NCBI RefSeq assembly: GCF_038096175.1
Contig: NZ_CP151099.1
Span: forward strand, 2,296,501 to 2,360,500
Reading direction: 5' to 3'
DNA: 64,000 nucleotides
Source: Nostoc sp. UHCC 0302
GTDB lineage: Bacteria; Cyanobacteriota; Cyanobacteriia; Cyanobacteriales; Nostocaceae
The notes beneath the pieces are model-generated. The model saw only the letters and a program-made list of their open reading frames with translations. It searched no databases and had not been told where the DNA came from. A program made the translations under genes and the position numbers. Positions 17,090 to 25,494 of the stretch are shown here, piece after piece (the first letter of the stretch is position 1; every line of letters starts with the position of its first letter).

Positions 17090-18260
17090 AGTAGGTAGGT
17101 GCCAAAAAAGTCAGCTATGTTAAGATATGTAAAGACTGATAATGCATCTACAAGGTAGTTGGTGTATGGGTGCGCGTTTAAGGGTATTTCTGACTCCTGA
17201 GCAAGACCAAACTTTACTAAATCTGAGAAAACAGGATGTACCACAGAAAGTCAAAGACAGGGCGGAAATAATCAGGCTAAATGCACATGGTTGGTATGTA
17301 GAGAAGATAGCAGATCACTTTGATTGTCACAAAAAAACAGTCACAAAAGTTTTGCATCAATGGCAAAAACTGGGCACAGAAGGGCTTTGGGAATCTCCTG
17401 GGCGAGGGGGGAAACCAAAGTGGCTTGAGGATGACATGATATTTTTAGAAGAATGCCTCAGAAACGAGCCACGCACATACAATAGTTCTCAGTTAGCTTT
17501 GAAGTTGAAAACAGAACGCAACGTTGAGATGAGTGCCGACAGATTAAGACGGGTACTCAAAAAAAGGGGGTCGATTGGAAACGGACAAGGAAAAGCCATA
17601 AAGGAAAACAAGACCCAGTAGCACGAGCAAACAAGCAAGCAGACCTAGACATGTTGGAATTAGCTGCTGCCACTGGTGAAATAGACCTGAAATACCTAGA
17701 CGAGTCAGGGTTCTGTATGTGGAGCGAACCTAGTTATACATATTACTTTAGAGGTGAGCAAAAACGGTTAGAACAGACTAAACGCCGTGGTCGCAGATTA
17801 AGTATTATCGGGCTTCTCCAACCTTTAATCAGTTTTGTTTACGGTTTAGTTATCGGTGGTGTTGACCGTAAATCTTATATAGAAATGATGGAGAAAGAAG
17901 CCAAACAAGCCCAAGAAACTGGACGTATCAGCGTGATTGTGCAAGATAACGGGCCAATACATCGCTGCCAAGAAGTTCAACAATTGTGGAAAAAATGGGA
18001 AAGTCAGGGTTTGTACATCTTTTTTCTCCCGAAATATTGCTCAGAAATGAATCCAATTGAATTGGAATGGCAACATCTCAAGAAAGATGAGTTATCCGGG
18101 CAAGCATTTGATGATGAGCTAGATCTCGCTTACGCCGTCATCAATGGTGTTCAAGCTAGAGGAAAAAAAAACAATCACAACACACATCGTGTAAAATTTA
18201 GCTCTAGATTATCAACTTAAGATTTTGTTACATAGTAGAAAATTTCGGTGCCTACCTACT
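17090..18260 (+). mobile_element. IS630-type insertion sequence (1171 bp)
   Basis: Terminal inverted repeats AGTAGGTAGGTGCC (left) and GGTGCCTACCTACT (right; reverse complement AGTAGGTAGGCACC), with TA on each side (17088-17089, 18261-18262) as expected for an IS630/Tc1-type target duplication. The element contains one transposase in two frames. It sits at the broken end of the symporter N-terminal fragment. Confidence 0.9.
17166..18220 (+). CDS. IS630-family transposase, two frames joined by a -1 slip
   Basis: The first frame (from MGARLRVFLTPEQ at 17166 to a stop at 17621) holds the helix-turn-helix (VEKIADHFDCHKKTVTKVL) and the start of the linker. The second (open to 18220) holds the DDE domain: YLDESGFCMW, VIVQDNGPIH and EMNPIELEW. 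At 17559-17570 an A7G5 run lets a -1 shift join them without any stop: the second frame reads on from AAG at 17564. The product would be about 350 residues, normal for the family. It is therefore likely functional by programmed slippage, though a simple frameshift mutation cannot be excluded. Confidence 0.85.
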
Positions 18261-18427
18261 TAGGCGAGTAAGGGAGAGACATTTATCTTCAGTATAATGC
18301 TGGGTGCGAAAAGCTACGGTCTAGGTAAAGAAAAAAGTACTTAACACATTTAGCACCTAGTATATATCACCTCAGCACTCTTCACCAGACAAAGCAAAAG
18401 TTAAAGGTAGATTTTTACTTTTACTAT

Positions 18428-19396
18428 TTAAATAGGGTGCAGTATTGTTAAATGAAAGCTATGTTTGGTTTCAGCTTTCAGATACCGCTCTTGTAAGGGT
18501 TGCCATTGCTGCCATGACTGGTAACGATTTTCGGATAACAGACTAGCAAGTGTAGGTAGTTGAGTGTGAATTTCTGAATTTAAGACATCTACGAGCCACT
18601 CAGTTAAAACAACACCATCTTGCATAGTACCCAAAATTTCTTGGATATTTTTGACTTCTGTAATGTAAGCTGCGTAAGACTCGCCGTATAAGTCAGTAAA
18701 TAACTCCATCTGGTAGCGTAGGCGTTTGGCTTGTTTCCGTAAACTGTGAAGAATTTCGCCTTTAGTTGTCAATTGTTTCTCTATCTTTTCTGGTTCCCAG
18801 TTTCTTCGGATTGTCACTTCCGATTCTACAAATTGAGTGCCAACTAGCCAACCTGGATGTAGTAAAAAATTACTTATTTCCGGTAAAAGTAAATCTGGTA
18901 GAACTTGCTGAATCGCAACAGATGCTAGCGGTTGATAACTTGGTTTCTCTAACCAGTCATCCAATGCTTCTTTTAGAGACTTATAATGCTCATCCTTTAA
19001 TGTTTTTTGCACATTCGAGAGTGCATCTTCACGTTGTTTAGTCAAAGCAGTAAAAGCTGTTTGCAGAGATTCTTGTTCTTTAGGGGGTAAATGTGGCTTG
19101 TAATTAGTTTCTAAAGTTTCTTTTAGCACATCCAAATCTCGGAGATTACCAAGACGACGGGCAATTTTTCCGATATTCTTATCACTAATTGGTTTCGCCA
19201 AATCCAACGCTAGATCAAACCTACTGACCGCGGTACGTAGGCGACGCATTCCTACCCGCATTTGGTGAAGCGCTTCTGGATCTTCATCTTTCTTAACTGG
19301 TTTTTCCCATTTGATTGTTTTCTTAAAATGCTTTTCAATCGCTTGGTAAGCGCAGTCCCCTAGAGTTTTTACTGTGGGTTTTGTAGCTACTTTCAT
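18428..19396 (-). CDS. CHAD domain protein
   Basis: A 322-residue all-helical, highly charged protein. The signature ALHQMRVGMRRLRTAVSRF near residue 45 and later GEILHSLRKQAKRLRYQMEL identify a CHAD domain, whose conserved His and Arg/Lys faces bind polyphosphate. No CYTH (triphosphatase) domain is fused or adjacent. In other bacteria CHAD proteins attach to polyphosphate granules, so a granule-associated role is a reasonable inference. Monocistronic by its surroundings. The ATG at 19396 fits the family. Confidence 0.9.
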   Translation of the reverse strand: MKVATKPTVKTLGDCAYQAIEKHFKKTIKWEKPVKKDEDPEALHQMRVGMRRLRTAVSRFDLALDLAKPISDKNIGKIARRLGNLRDLDVLKETLETNYKPHLPPKEQESLQTAFTALTKQREDALSNVQKTLKDEHYKSLKEALDDWLEKPSYQPLASVAIQQVLPDLLLPEISNFLLHPGWLVGTQFVESEVTIRRNWEPEKIEKQLTTKGEILHSLRKQAKRLRYQMELFTDLYGESYAAYITEVKNIQEILGTMQDGVVLTEWLVDVLNSEIHTQLPTLASLLSENRYQSWQQWQPLQERYLKAETKHSFHLTILHPI

Positions 19397-19724
19397 AACT
19401 GATAATAATCACATACTTAATCATGTCTTTGCATGATAACATTAGTTCAAAATTTGCATATATCTTTTGATATCTTTTTTTAATTTTGGGAATGATTGCT
19501 AAGTATTATTAGGAACATTCTTTTAATTAAGATGTTTTATGATAACTATTAATGCTTACAATCTATTTTCTCAAAACCCCAAACCTATCAAAAGCCTAAA
19601 CAGCAGATTTATAGTTGTAGATTGCATATAAACATAGCTATTGGGTAAGTCTAGTTTCTTTGTATAAATTAAAACATTAAACGAAGATGAATAACATCTT
19701 CGTAATCTATAAAGATCATATAAA
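19397..19724. other. Intergenic region, divergent promoters
   Basis: 328 bp of AT-rich DNA between the leftward CHAD gene and the rightward DUF3616 gene. A small direct/inverted ATCTTCGT motif lies near 19684-19702, just before the DUF3616 start. No gene is seen. Confidence 0.4.
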
Positions 19725-20792
19725 ATGTCAGATTCACGTTTGCTCAATCAAGTTTTTTTGACTTTTGCTGATAATTTTAAAGAACATAGAGAAGACCTAT
19801 CAGCAGTATTGTTAACACACCAGAAGTATTTATGGTTGGGGTCAGATGAAACCTCAACTGTTGAACGTCTCTCTTTAACTAATACTGATAAATTTACAGA
19901 ACATCAACAATTCCGGGTTGCAGAATTTATTAATTTACCTGCACCAGAAGATGAGGAAATTGATATTGAAGGACTTGCTTATAATGATTATTATCTGTGG
20001 TTTGTTGGTTCTCACAGCTACAAGCGCAAAAAACCCAAACCTGATAATACTGATGTAAAAAACTTAAAAAGGCTGGCAAAAATTGAATCAGAACCTAACC
20101 GTTACCTCATAGGACGAATTCCCTTATTAAACGGCAAGTTATTATCATCTTGTCCACACCCCCAAAATTCAGAGGTGCAGTTGAGTGCCGCTAAACTAGA
20201 GGTGACTAACCAGGGTAACTTGCTAATGACGGCCTTAGCAGATGATCCCCATTTGGGATTTTTTGTTAAAGCAGCAATTCCGGGAAAAGATAATGGTTTT
20301 GATATTGAAGGAATAGCAATCTATCAAGACCGCATTTTTCTAGGTTTACGTGGCCCTGTACTGCGGGGTTGGGCTGTGGTGCTGGAAATAGAATTAGAAG
20401 ATTTTAGCGCTGGACTTTTGACATTACGACAGATTGGCGCAGCAAAAGAAGCATATAAAAAGCATTTTCTCTGGTTGAATGGTTTGGGTATTCGGGATCT
20501 ATGTTTAGATGGCGAAGACTTGTTGATTTTGGCTGGGCCGACGATGGATTTAGATGGGCCAGTACAAATTTATCGTTGGAGAAATGGTGTGAATTTGCGA
20601 GAAAACGTCTTCAGCAATCCAGAGTTTCTCCAAGAGGTTCCCTATGGAAATCGGGACGATCACCCAGAGGGAATTACGCTTTTTCAGGATGTAGCTGGCG
20701 TACCTTCGCTATTGGTAGTTTATGATTCTCCGGCAAAAACTAGGCTGGTGGGTGATACTACTGTGATAGTAGATGTATTAGAGCTAGTTTAG
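19725..20792 (+). CDS. DUF3616 family protein
   Basis: A 355-residue protein without signal peptide. Repeated blade-like stretches (DIEGLAYNDYYLWFVGSHS, FDIEGIAIYQDRIFLGLRG, LNGLGIRDLCLDGEDLLILA and DHPEGITLFQD) suggest a beta-propeller. D/N-x-EG-x-A repeats at the blade starts are typical of DUF3616, a family of unknown function sometimes compared with strictosidine-synthase-like propellers. Its stop overlaps by 4 bp the end of the convergent ferredoxin gene, so the two transcripts meet tail to tail. Confidence 0.88.
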   Translation: MSDSRLLNQVFLTFADNFKEHREDLSAVLLTHQKYLWLGSDETSTVERLSLTNTDKFTEHQQFRVAEFINLPAPEDEEIDIEGLAYNDYYLWFVGSHSYKRKKPKPDNTDVKNLKRLAKIESEPNRYLIGRIPLLNGKLLSSCPHPQNSEVQLSAAKLEVTNQGNLLMTALADDPHLGFFVKAAIPGKDNGFDIEGIAIYQDRIFLGLRGPVLRGWAVVLEIELEDFSAGLLTLRQIGAAKEAYKKHFLWLNGLGIRDLCLDGEDLLILAGPTMDLDGPVQIYRWRNGVNLRENVFSNPEFLQEVPYGNRDDHPEGITLFQDVAGVPSLLVVYDSPAKTRLVGDTTVIVDVLELV

Positions 20793-21193
20793 ATGTTAGT
20801 TGAAATTGCCTGTACGGGACAGGTAGGGATACATTGTTCACAAACGATACAACGCGATCGCGTGAATGTTAATTTATACGTCTCTGGGTTCAGGCTGAGG
20901 GCTTCGGTAGGACAAACCCCAGTACACAAGCCACAGTCAACACACACATCTGGATCAATAACAATTTCGCCTAATGTATGGGAAACGTTAATATGCCGCG
21001 ATCGCATCCACTCGATTGCTGCATCCAACTGATCGATGTCTCCCGCCAGTTCCACCACCAGTTTACCAATTTGATTTGGAGCTACTTGAGCGCGGATAAT
21101 ATTAGCGGCGACGTTGAAATCTTTGGCTAGTAAGTAGGTAACGGGTACTTGAATTGCGCGTTTAGGAAAAGTTAGCGTGACTCGTTTTTTCAT
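20789..21193 (-). CDS. NIL domain plus 4Fe-4S ferredoxin protein
   Basis: 134 residues from the chosen start MKKRVTLTFPKRA (21193). The N-terminal NIL domain (about 1-75) is followed by a two-cluster ferredoxin: DVCVDCGLCTGVCPTEAL and RCIVCEQCIPTCPVQAI, both with CxxCxxCxxxCP spacing. In cyanobacteria and methanogens such proteins are linked to sulfur transfer (homocysteine or thiolation pathways); the NIL domain in ABC importers binds methionine. The 18 codons before Met19 (an open frame to 21247) are poorly conserved in character, so I used the shorter form. Confidence 0.88.
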   Translation of the reverse strand: MKKRVTLTFPKRAIQVPVTYLLAKDFNVAANIIRAQVAPNQIGKLVVELAGDIDQLDAAIEWMRSRHINVSHTLGEIVIDPDVCVDCGLCTGVCPTEALSLNPETYKLTFTRSRCIVCEQCIPTCPVQAISTNI

Positions 21194-21349
21194 AGGTTTA
21201 GCAGAGGTTTTTTCTGTTGTAGCGTGATAGAAATTTTGATGAACCACAAAAGTACAGCCTGCAAATGTTTATCAGCCTTTTGCAGTTTGTCCTTCGAAAA
21301 ATAGCCACACATCTGGGATAATTTTAATAAAATTTAACACTTTCCGCCG

Positions 21350-22042
21350 ATGCTAAGACTAATTACCGACTTCGACGGCCCAATTATTGATGTTTCGGAA
21401 CGGTACTACCGTGTTTATCAATTCTGCTTGGAGAAAACCCGCTACCCAGATCAACCAGTGCGACAACTTCCGAAAGCGGAATTTTGGCAATTAAAGCGAT
21501 CGCGCGTTCCCGAAAAACAAATTGCTTTAGATTCAGGATTAAATGAAGCACAGGCAAAAGAATTTTCCCAGTTGCGGCGGCAAACAGTACATACAGAACC
21601 TTACTTCCAGTATGACAGCCTCGCACCTGGTGCTGTAGATGCGCTGTTAAAAATCCAACAGGCTGGAATCGATTTGGCGGTGATGACTATGCGCCGGGTT
21701 TCAGAACTGGATTATGCCTTCAAAAAACACGATTTAGAAAGATTTTTCCCCGAAAACCGTTGTTATTGCTTGAGTAACGATTATGTTAAAACTCGTGATA
21801 TCGACGATAAGCCCTTATTAATGGCACGGGCAATCGAAGAACTTCCTGCTGCTGCTGATACCTGGATGGTAGGAGATACAGAAGCGGACATTACCGCGGC
21901 TAAAAAACACGGGGTTAAGGCGATCGCTGTAGAGTGCGGTATTCGCGATCGCACTCAATTGGAACTTTACCACCCCGACTTAATTGTTAAGGATCTGAGC
22001 TTCGCTGTAGATTTAATCCTAGAGCATCAACGCCTTATCTAA
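21350..22042 (+). CDS. HAD-family hydrolase (phosphatase-like)
   Basis: 230 residues of the haloacid dehalogenase superfamily with a helical cap. Motif I is TDFDGPIIDVS (nucleophile Asp with the second Asp replaced by Gly-Pro spacing: DFDGP), motif II TMRRVSE, motif III around the Lys of DYAFKKHD, and motif IV VGDTEADITAAKKHG. It is probably a small-molecule phosphatase; substrate unknown. It stands alone, and the ATG at 21350 immediately precedes motif I as usual. Confidence 0.88.
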   Translation: MLRLITDFDGPIIDVSERYYRVYQFCLEKTRYPDQPVRQLPKAEFWQLKRSRVPEKQIALDSGLNEAQAKEFSQLRRQTVHTEPYFQYDSLAPGAVDALLKIQQAGIDLAVMTMRRVSELDYAFKKHDLERFFPENRCYCLSNDYVKTRDIDDKPLLMARAIEELPAAADTWMVGDTEADITAAKKHGVKAIAVECGIRDRTQLELYHPDLIVKDLSFAVDLILEHQRLI

Positions 22043-22237
22043 AAATGCTCCATAGCTGGCAAAGTTTGAAGCAATGGGTTATTCGTTTATTATCTTTTAA
22101 CCTTGGGTAATAGGTAATTGGTTGTGAACCCATTACCCACTACCAGCAATACATATTTATAATCTCAATCTCACAGACACCTATTTGAGGGAAAGCCTTC
22201 TCACAAGTGAGCGTAGAATCTCAACCCCCAAATCCTT

Positions 22238-22858
22238 TTAACGCAAAAAGCTACAAACCAACCACAACAATATAAACGTCAACACTGTAGAAAACTGATT
22301 TGACGTGATGAATGATATTTGTGGTATGACTAAGCTAGCAATTAATCCGCCAGCTATTAGACCAATTATTAAACTAACTAACGTGAACAAAACAGCTCGA
22401 CCAAATTTGCCTTCCTTGCGGTTGAGAAAGTAAATACTTGCTGCTACCCCAACCACCAATGCTAATTGCAAAACTTGATCCCCAGTGGCTGGATAAAACA
22501 CAGTTATGGCACTCAAACCTAGATACCAAGCTCCTGGTAAGAGTACATCCGCAGGTGTTGGCTGATCCAGCATTAGTTGCAGCCATGCAGGCGACTGCTC
22601 ACGAGGGGTTGGACTTTCTTTAGGAAGCGATTGCACTCGCAACTCTGGGAACCGTATCCGTTCAGGTACTTTGATTTTACCTTCCTGGCGCATCCGCAAG
22701 CGATCCATTAAAATCGCATCGTAAGCTGCCTCAATCACTTCCAGACGCTTCGTATCGCCACCATACTGCTCAAATAGGCGGTTACGAGCATCCTGAATTT
22801 CATCGAAGCTAGCCTCTTCTGATACCCCAAGTTTTTCGTAGGGATTTTGATCGCTCAT
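22238..22858 (-). CDS. CPP1-like protein (J-like domain and membrane segments)
   Basis: 206 residues. The N-terminal 60 (NPYEKLGVSEEASFDEIQDA, then LEVIEAAYDAILMDRLRMR) are a J-like domain without the HPD motif. The C-terminal half carries three or four hydrophobic helices (about 110-205). This is the layout of plant CPP1, which helps stabilise protochlorophyllide oxidoreductase in chloroplasts, and of its cyanobacterial homologues (DUF3353). A membrane-bound chaperone-like role in thylakoids is likely by homology. Confidence 0.9.
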   Translation of the reverse strand: MSDQNPYEKLGVSEEASFDEIQDARNRLFEQYGGDTKRLEVIEAAYDAILMDRLRMRQEGKIKVPERIRFPELRVQSLPKESPTPREQSPAWLQLMLDQPTPADVLLPGAWYLGLSAITVFYPATGDQVLQLALVVGVAASIYFLNRKEGKFGRAVLFTLVSLIIGLIAGGLIASLVIPQISFITSNQFSTVLTFILLWLVCSFLR

Positions 22859-23466
22859 GGGAGTTTATTACTTCAGCCTCAGTCAGCGACAGTCTTTATG
22901 TCTAAAAAAACAGCCTTAGGTTTTATATTTGATCGAAACCAACGTTTCAACCTATTTTTTTACCCTAACAGGATAGTAGCACGGCTTAATTTTATCGACT
23001 TGGGAACTTTAACTATAGTAACTTTAACATATTGCAATAACTCCGTGTATCCCCTCATGTCGTTGTCTAGTTCTCGCTTTACTCTAGAATTTGGACTGTG
23101 AAGACCTAAAAACGCATTTTTATGAAAAAGTTAACTTTTATGTTTTGGATTTGGCAACTTGCAGTGCCTTGATAGAGTTTTCATTAACTAGCCTGATAAT
23201 TATTTTGTGGTATCGATCCGCATATCGATTTAAAATTAAAAAGTTTTAAATTACCACCTCACCAGCAAAATCAAATGTTCCGGTGTAGCAAATTTTTGTG
23301 GCTAGAGTTAGAACATTTGTCTACTAGGCATAAAATTGACAGTTACAAGGTTTATAATTCCATGCGGGGTTAGCGAAGAGAAGCTTGGTGCTTTGATTAT
23401 CCAGATTTTGATCAAAGTATTATTTGAATAATCAGGATTCTCGCGCATTAGCCTTGTAAGTTCTTA
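22859..23466. other. Intergenic region without a supported gene
   Basis: 608 bp between divergent genes. An 84-codon frame (22847-23101) overlaps the start of the CPP1-like gene and has random composition, so I reject it. Nothing else stands out apart from A/T-rich runs that may hold the promoter of the response regulator. Confidence 0.4.
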
Positions 23467-24264
23467 ATGTATGCCAAAGTAGAAACTGCGTCTATACGCA
23501 ATTCTCCTGTTAATCCTAATGAATTTTTGTGCAAAGTGATGGTCATGGCTCCTGCCAAGATTCTTGTAGTTGACGACGATCCTGCGGTTCGCAATTTAAT
23601 CCAACGCTTTTTGATTAAGCAGAACTATCAGGTTGAGGCTGCCGAAGATGGAAAGACAGCTCTCGCTCTATTTGAGCAATTTAACCCTGATTTGGTGATT
23701 CTAGATGTGAATTTACCAGATGTAACTGGGTTTAACCTCTGCCAAGAGATGCAAAGTCGTAATGGTGTTTTTGTTCTGATGTTGACTAGCCGTGCAGATG
23801 AAGCTGACAAAATTCGCGGCTTTTCTAAAGGTGCTGATGATTATCTTACCAAGCCCTTTGGTTTGGGAGAACTAGAAGTCAGAGTAGCAGCTATTTTGAG
23901 GCGTCAGAGAGTTGTTACTACCGCAGAACAAAAACGCCTGTTGTTTGAAAAACTGATGATTGATCCAGTACGGCGAGAGGTGACGCTTAATAGCCAACCT
24001 GTACCTTTAACTGCTCTGGAATTTGACTTGTTACATTTTTTAGCCAGTCATCCAGGTCGAGTTTGGCGGCGTGCAGAACTAATCCAAGAGGTGTGGGATT
24101 ATGAATATGTAGGCGACCAAAGGGTTGTAGATGTACATATTGGTCAAATTCGTAAAAAGATTGAAGCCGATGCTAGTCAGCCAGCATTAATTCAAACTGT
24201 ACGTGGCGTAGGGTATAAGTTTGAATGTCCTACTCACCCTCAGCCATTAGAAGTCAAGTCTTGA
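23467..24264 (+). CDS. OmpR-family response regulator (NrrA/Rre37-like?)
   Basis: 265 residues as drawn. The receiver has VVDDDPAVRNLIQRFL, phospho-acceptor Asp in LVILDVNLPDVTG, MLTSRADEA and LTKPFGLGEL. The winged helix has PLTALEFDLLHFLA, VVDVHIGQIRKKIE and RGVGYKFE. Alternative ATGs at 23539 and 23545 (MAPAKILVV) lie just before the receiver. None has a strong ribosome-binding site, so the N-terminus is uncertain. The wording of the receiver recalls the nitrogen regulator NrrA (Rre37 in Synechocystis), but I cannot confirm orthology. No kinase is adjacent. Confidence 0.85.
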   Translation: MYAKVETASIRNSPVNPNEFLCKVMVMAPAKILVVDDDPAVRNLIQRFLIKQNYQVEAAEDGKTALALFEQFNPDLVILDVNLPDVTGFNLCQEMQSRNGVFVLMLTSRADEADKIRGFSKGADDYLTKPFGLGELEVRVAAILRRQRVVTTAEQKRLLFEKLMIDPVRREVTLNSQPVPLTALEFDLLHFLASHPGRVWRRAELIQEVWDYEYVGDQRVVDVHIGQIRKKIEADASQPALIQTVRGVGYKFECPTHPQPLEVKS

Positions 24265-24365
24265 GTTTCAAGTTTTCCATAACTTCACTTTTGACTAATA
24301 GCTAAGTTAAGTACTGGATTTTATAAATCCATAACCTAATATCTCATGCTGAGTGGAAAGTATTT

Positions 24366-24402
24366 TAGTCTAGACACGCCTAACGTGTCTAGGCTGAGAC
24401 TA
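24366..24402. terminator. Hairpin downstream of the response regulator
   Basis: Inner stem TAGACACG-CCTAA-CGTGTCTA with an outer TAGTC/GACTA arm, 100 bp after the stop. No T run follows, so it is either a weak terminator or a dispersed repeat. The remaining spacer to 24795 is AT-rich with no gene that I can see. Confidence 0.45.
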
Positions 24403-24795
24403 GCTGCTGAGTAAAAGTCAATGACTCAACACAGCAAAGTTTTACCCATTATTAATGTACGCAGTTCCTGATGGCTACTTAAAAATACAGACCAAAAAGT
24501 TATTTTAGGCATTTATTACTTAGCTTGAGATAGTAAGAATCCAAAATAACTTTTTGCATCTGATAAGTTTTACTAAATATACAAGTAACTACGGTAAACC
24601 AATACAACGTATTGCTTCAATTTTTCACCTGGTCTCAATGTTTGTCTAATAGTATCGAGAGGAAGACTGAAGTTACCGCTTCACACTTCATCCCCTCTGT
24701 CCAGAAGCTACAAACTGATTTTTGGGAAAATCAGCTTGCATTCCGGCATTTTTGGTAAATTAGCTGTTGTTGGTGAATTAGTGCAGGAACTCTGC

Positions 24796-24993
24796 TTAAG
24801 AGTGGTGGAACAAGGTTTCCAGATAGATTCGCGCAGCACGGCGATCGCTATCTCCATTTTGGAGCAAAAACAGTGATAGCGCTGCGGTCAATACTCTGTT
24901 TTGATCCCAATCAGGATGCGTTTCTAAGTAGTTTTTGAGGGATTCGTGGAGTGTTTCGGGAATTTCTGTAAAGATGCTAACCGTTGTATTCAT
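24796..24993 (-). CDS. DUF2811 small protein
   Basis: 65 residues: MNTTVSIFTEIPETLHESLK, then NYLETHPDWDQNRVLTAALS and LFLLQNGDSDRRAARIYLE. The fold looks like a ribbon-helix-helix or small helical domain, and the wording is that of DUF2811, found almost only in cyanobacteria and of unknown function. A good ribosome-binding site (AGGAGG in the leftward sense at about 25000-25010) precedes the ATG. It is monocistronic. Confidence 0.88.
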   Translation of the reverse strand: MNTTVSIFTEIPETLHESLKNYLETHPDWDQNRVLTAALSLFLLQNGDSDRRAARIYLETLFHHS

Positions 24994-25401
24994 GAGATTT
25001 TCCTCCTACTGAGGTCAATCGAGAGGGACAAATTGCTTGCGCTAGGAAGTCCAGGGGGTAAACAATAAGTAGAGATTATCCTACTTGAGCGCCGTAAGTA
25101 CTTTGCTTACCCCACAATCAACGCCAACATCTTTAGTGCTAAATTTAACACAATTGATATCAACATTTGAACTGGCTAAAGAAGCAAGCCGCATCATTGT
25201 GCTTCAAGAGGGGGTAGGTTTGTCAATGCTGCGAAATGTTAAAAACGATAGTATAAAAAATAATTGCTAACCAAATCATAAGGGTTTCAGGTAATTTATC
25301 GTTACAGAAATTAAAATAAACTCAGTCTTTAAGGTTCCTTGCTGCTCTTGATTAACAATCCCCAACATCACGGCAAGAAGCTGATTAGCTCGTGGAGCAT
25401 C

Positions 25402-25443
25402 TGTGGAAAACTGCTAATATTCCTGTGGAAACTCTGTGGAATG
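25402..25443. promoter_or_regulatory. Cluster of three DnaA-box-like sites
   Basis: Three tandem sites in one orientation: TGTGGAAAA (25402-25410, exact complement of the cyanobacterial DnaA box TTTTCCACA), TGTGGAAAC (25424-25432) and TGTGGAATG (25435-25443). They lie 50-90 bp before the MFS gene in a 498-bp gap. The rest of that gap (24994-25494) shows no gene; a 61-codon TTG-initiated frame at 25085 has no support. Confidence 0.5.
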
Positions 25444-25494
25444 AGTGAGGAAAATTGCAGTCAATGATAAGAATTACAAAAACTTTATCGTTTG

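Noticed and set aside
22847-23101. 84-codon frame overlapping the start of the CPP1-like gene
   Set aside because: Starts without ATG inside the neighbour and shows random composition.
25085-25270. 61-codon TTG-initiated frame
   Set aside because: No ribosome-binding site, no recognisable pattern, and it ends in a Lys/Asn run typical of AT-rich spacer.
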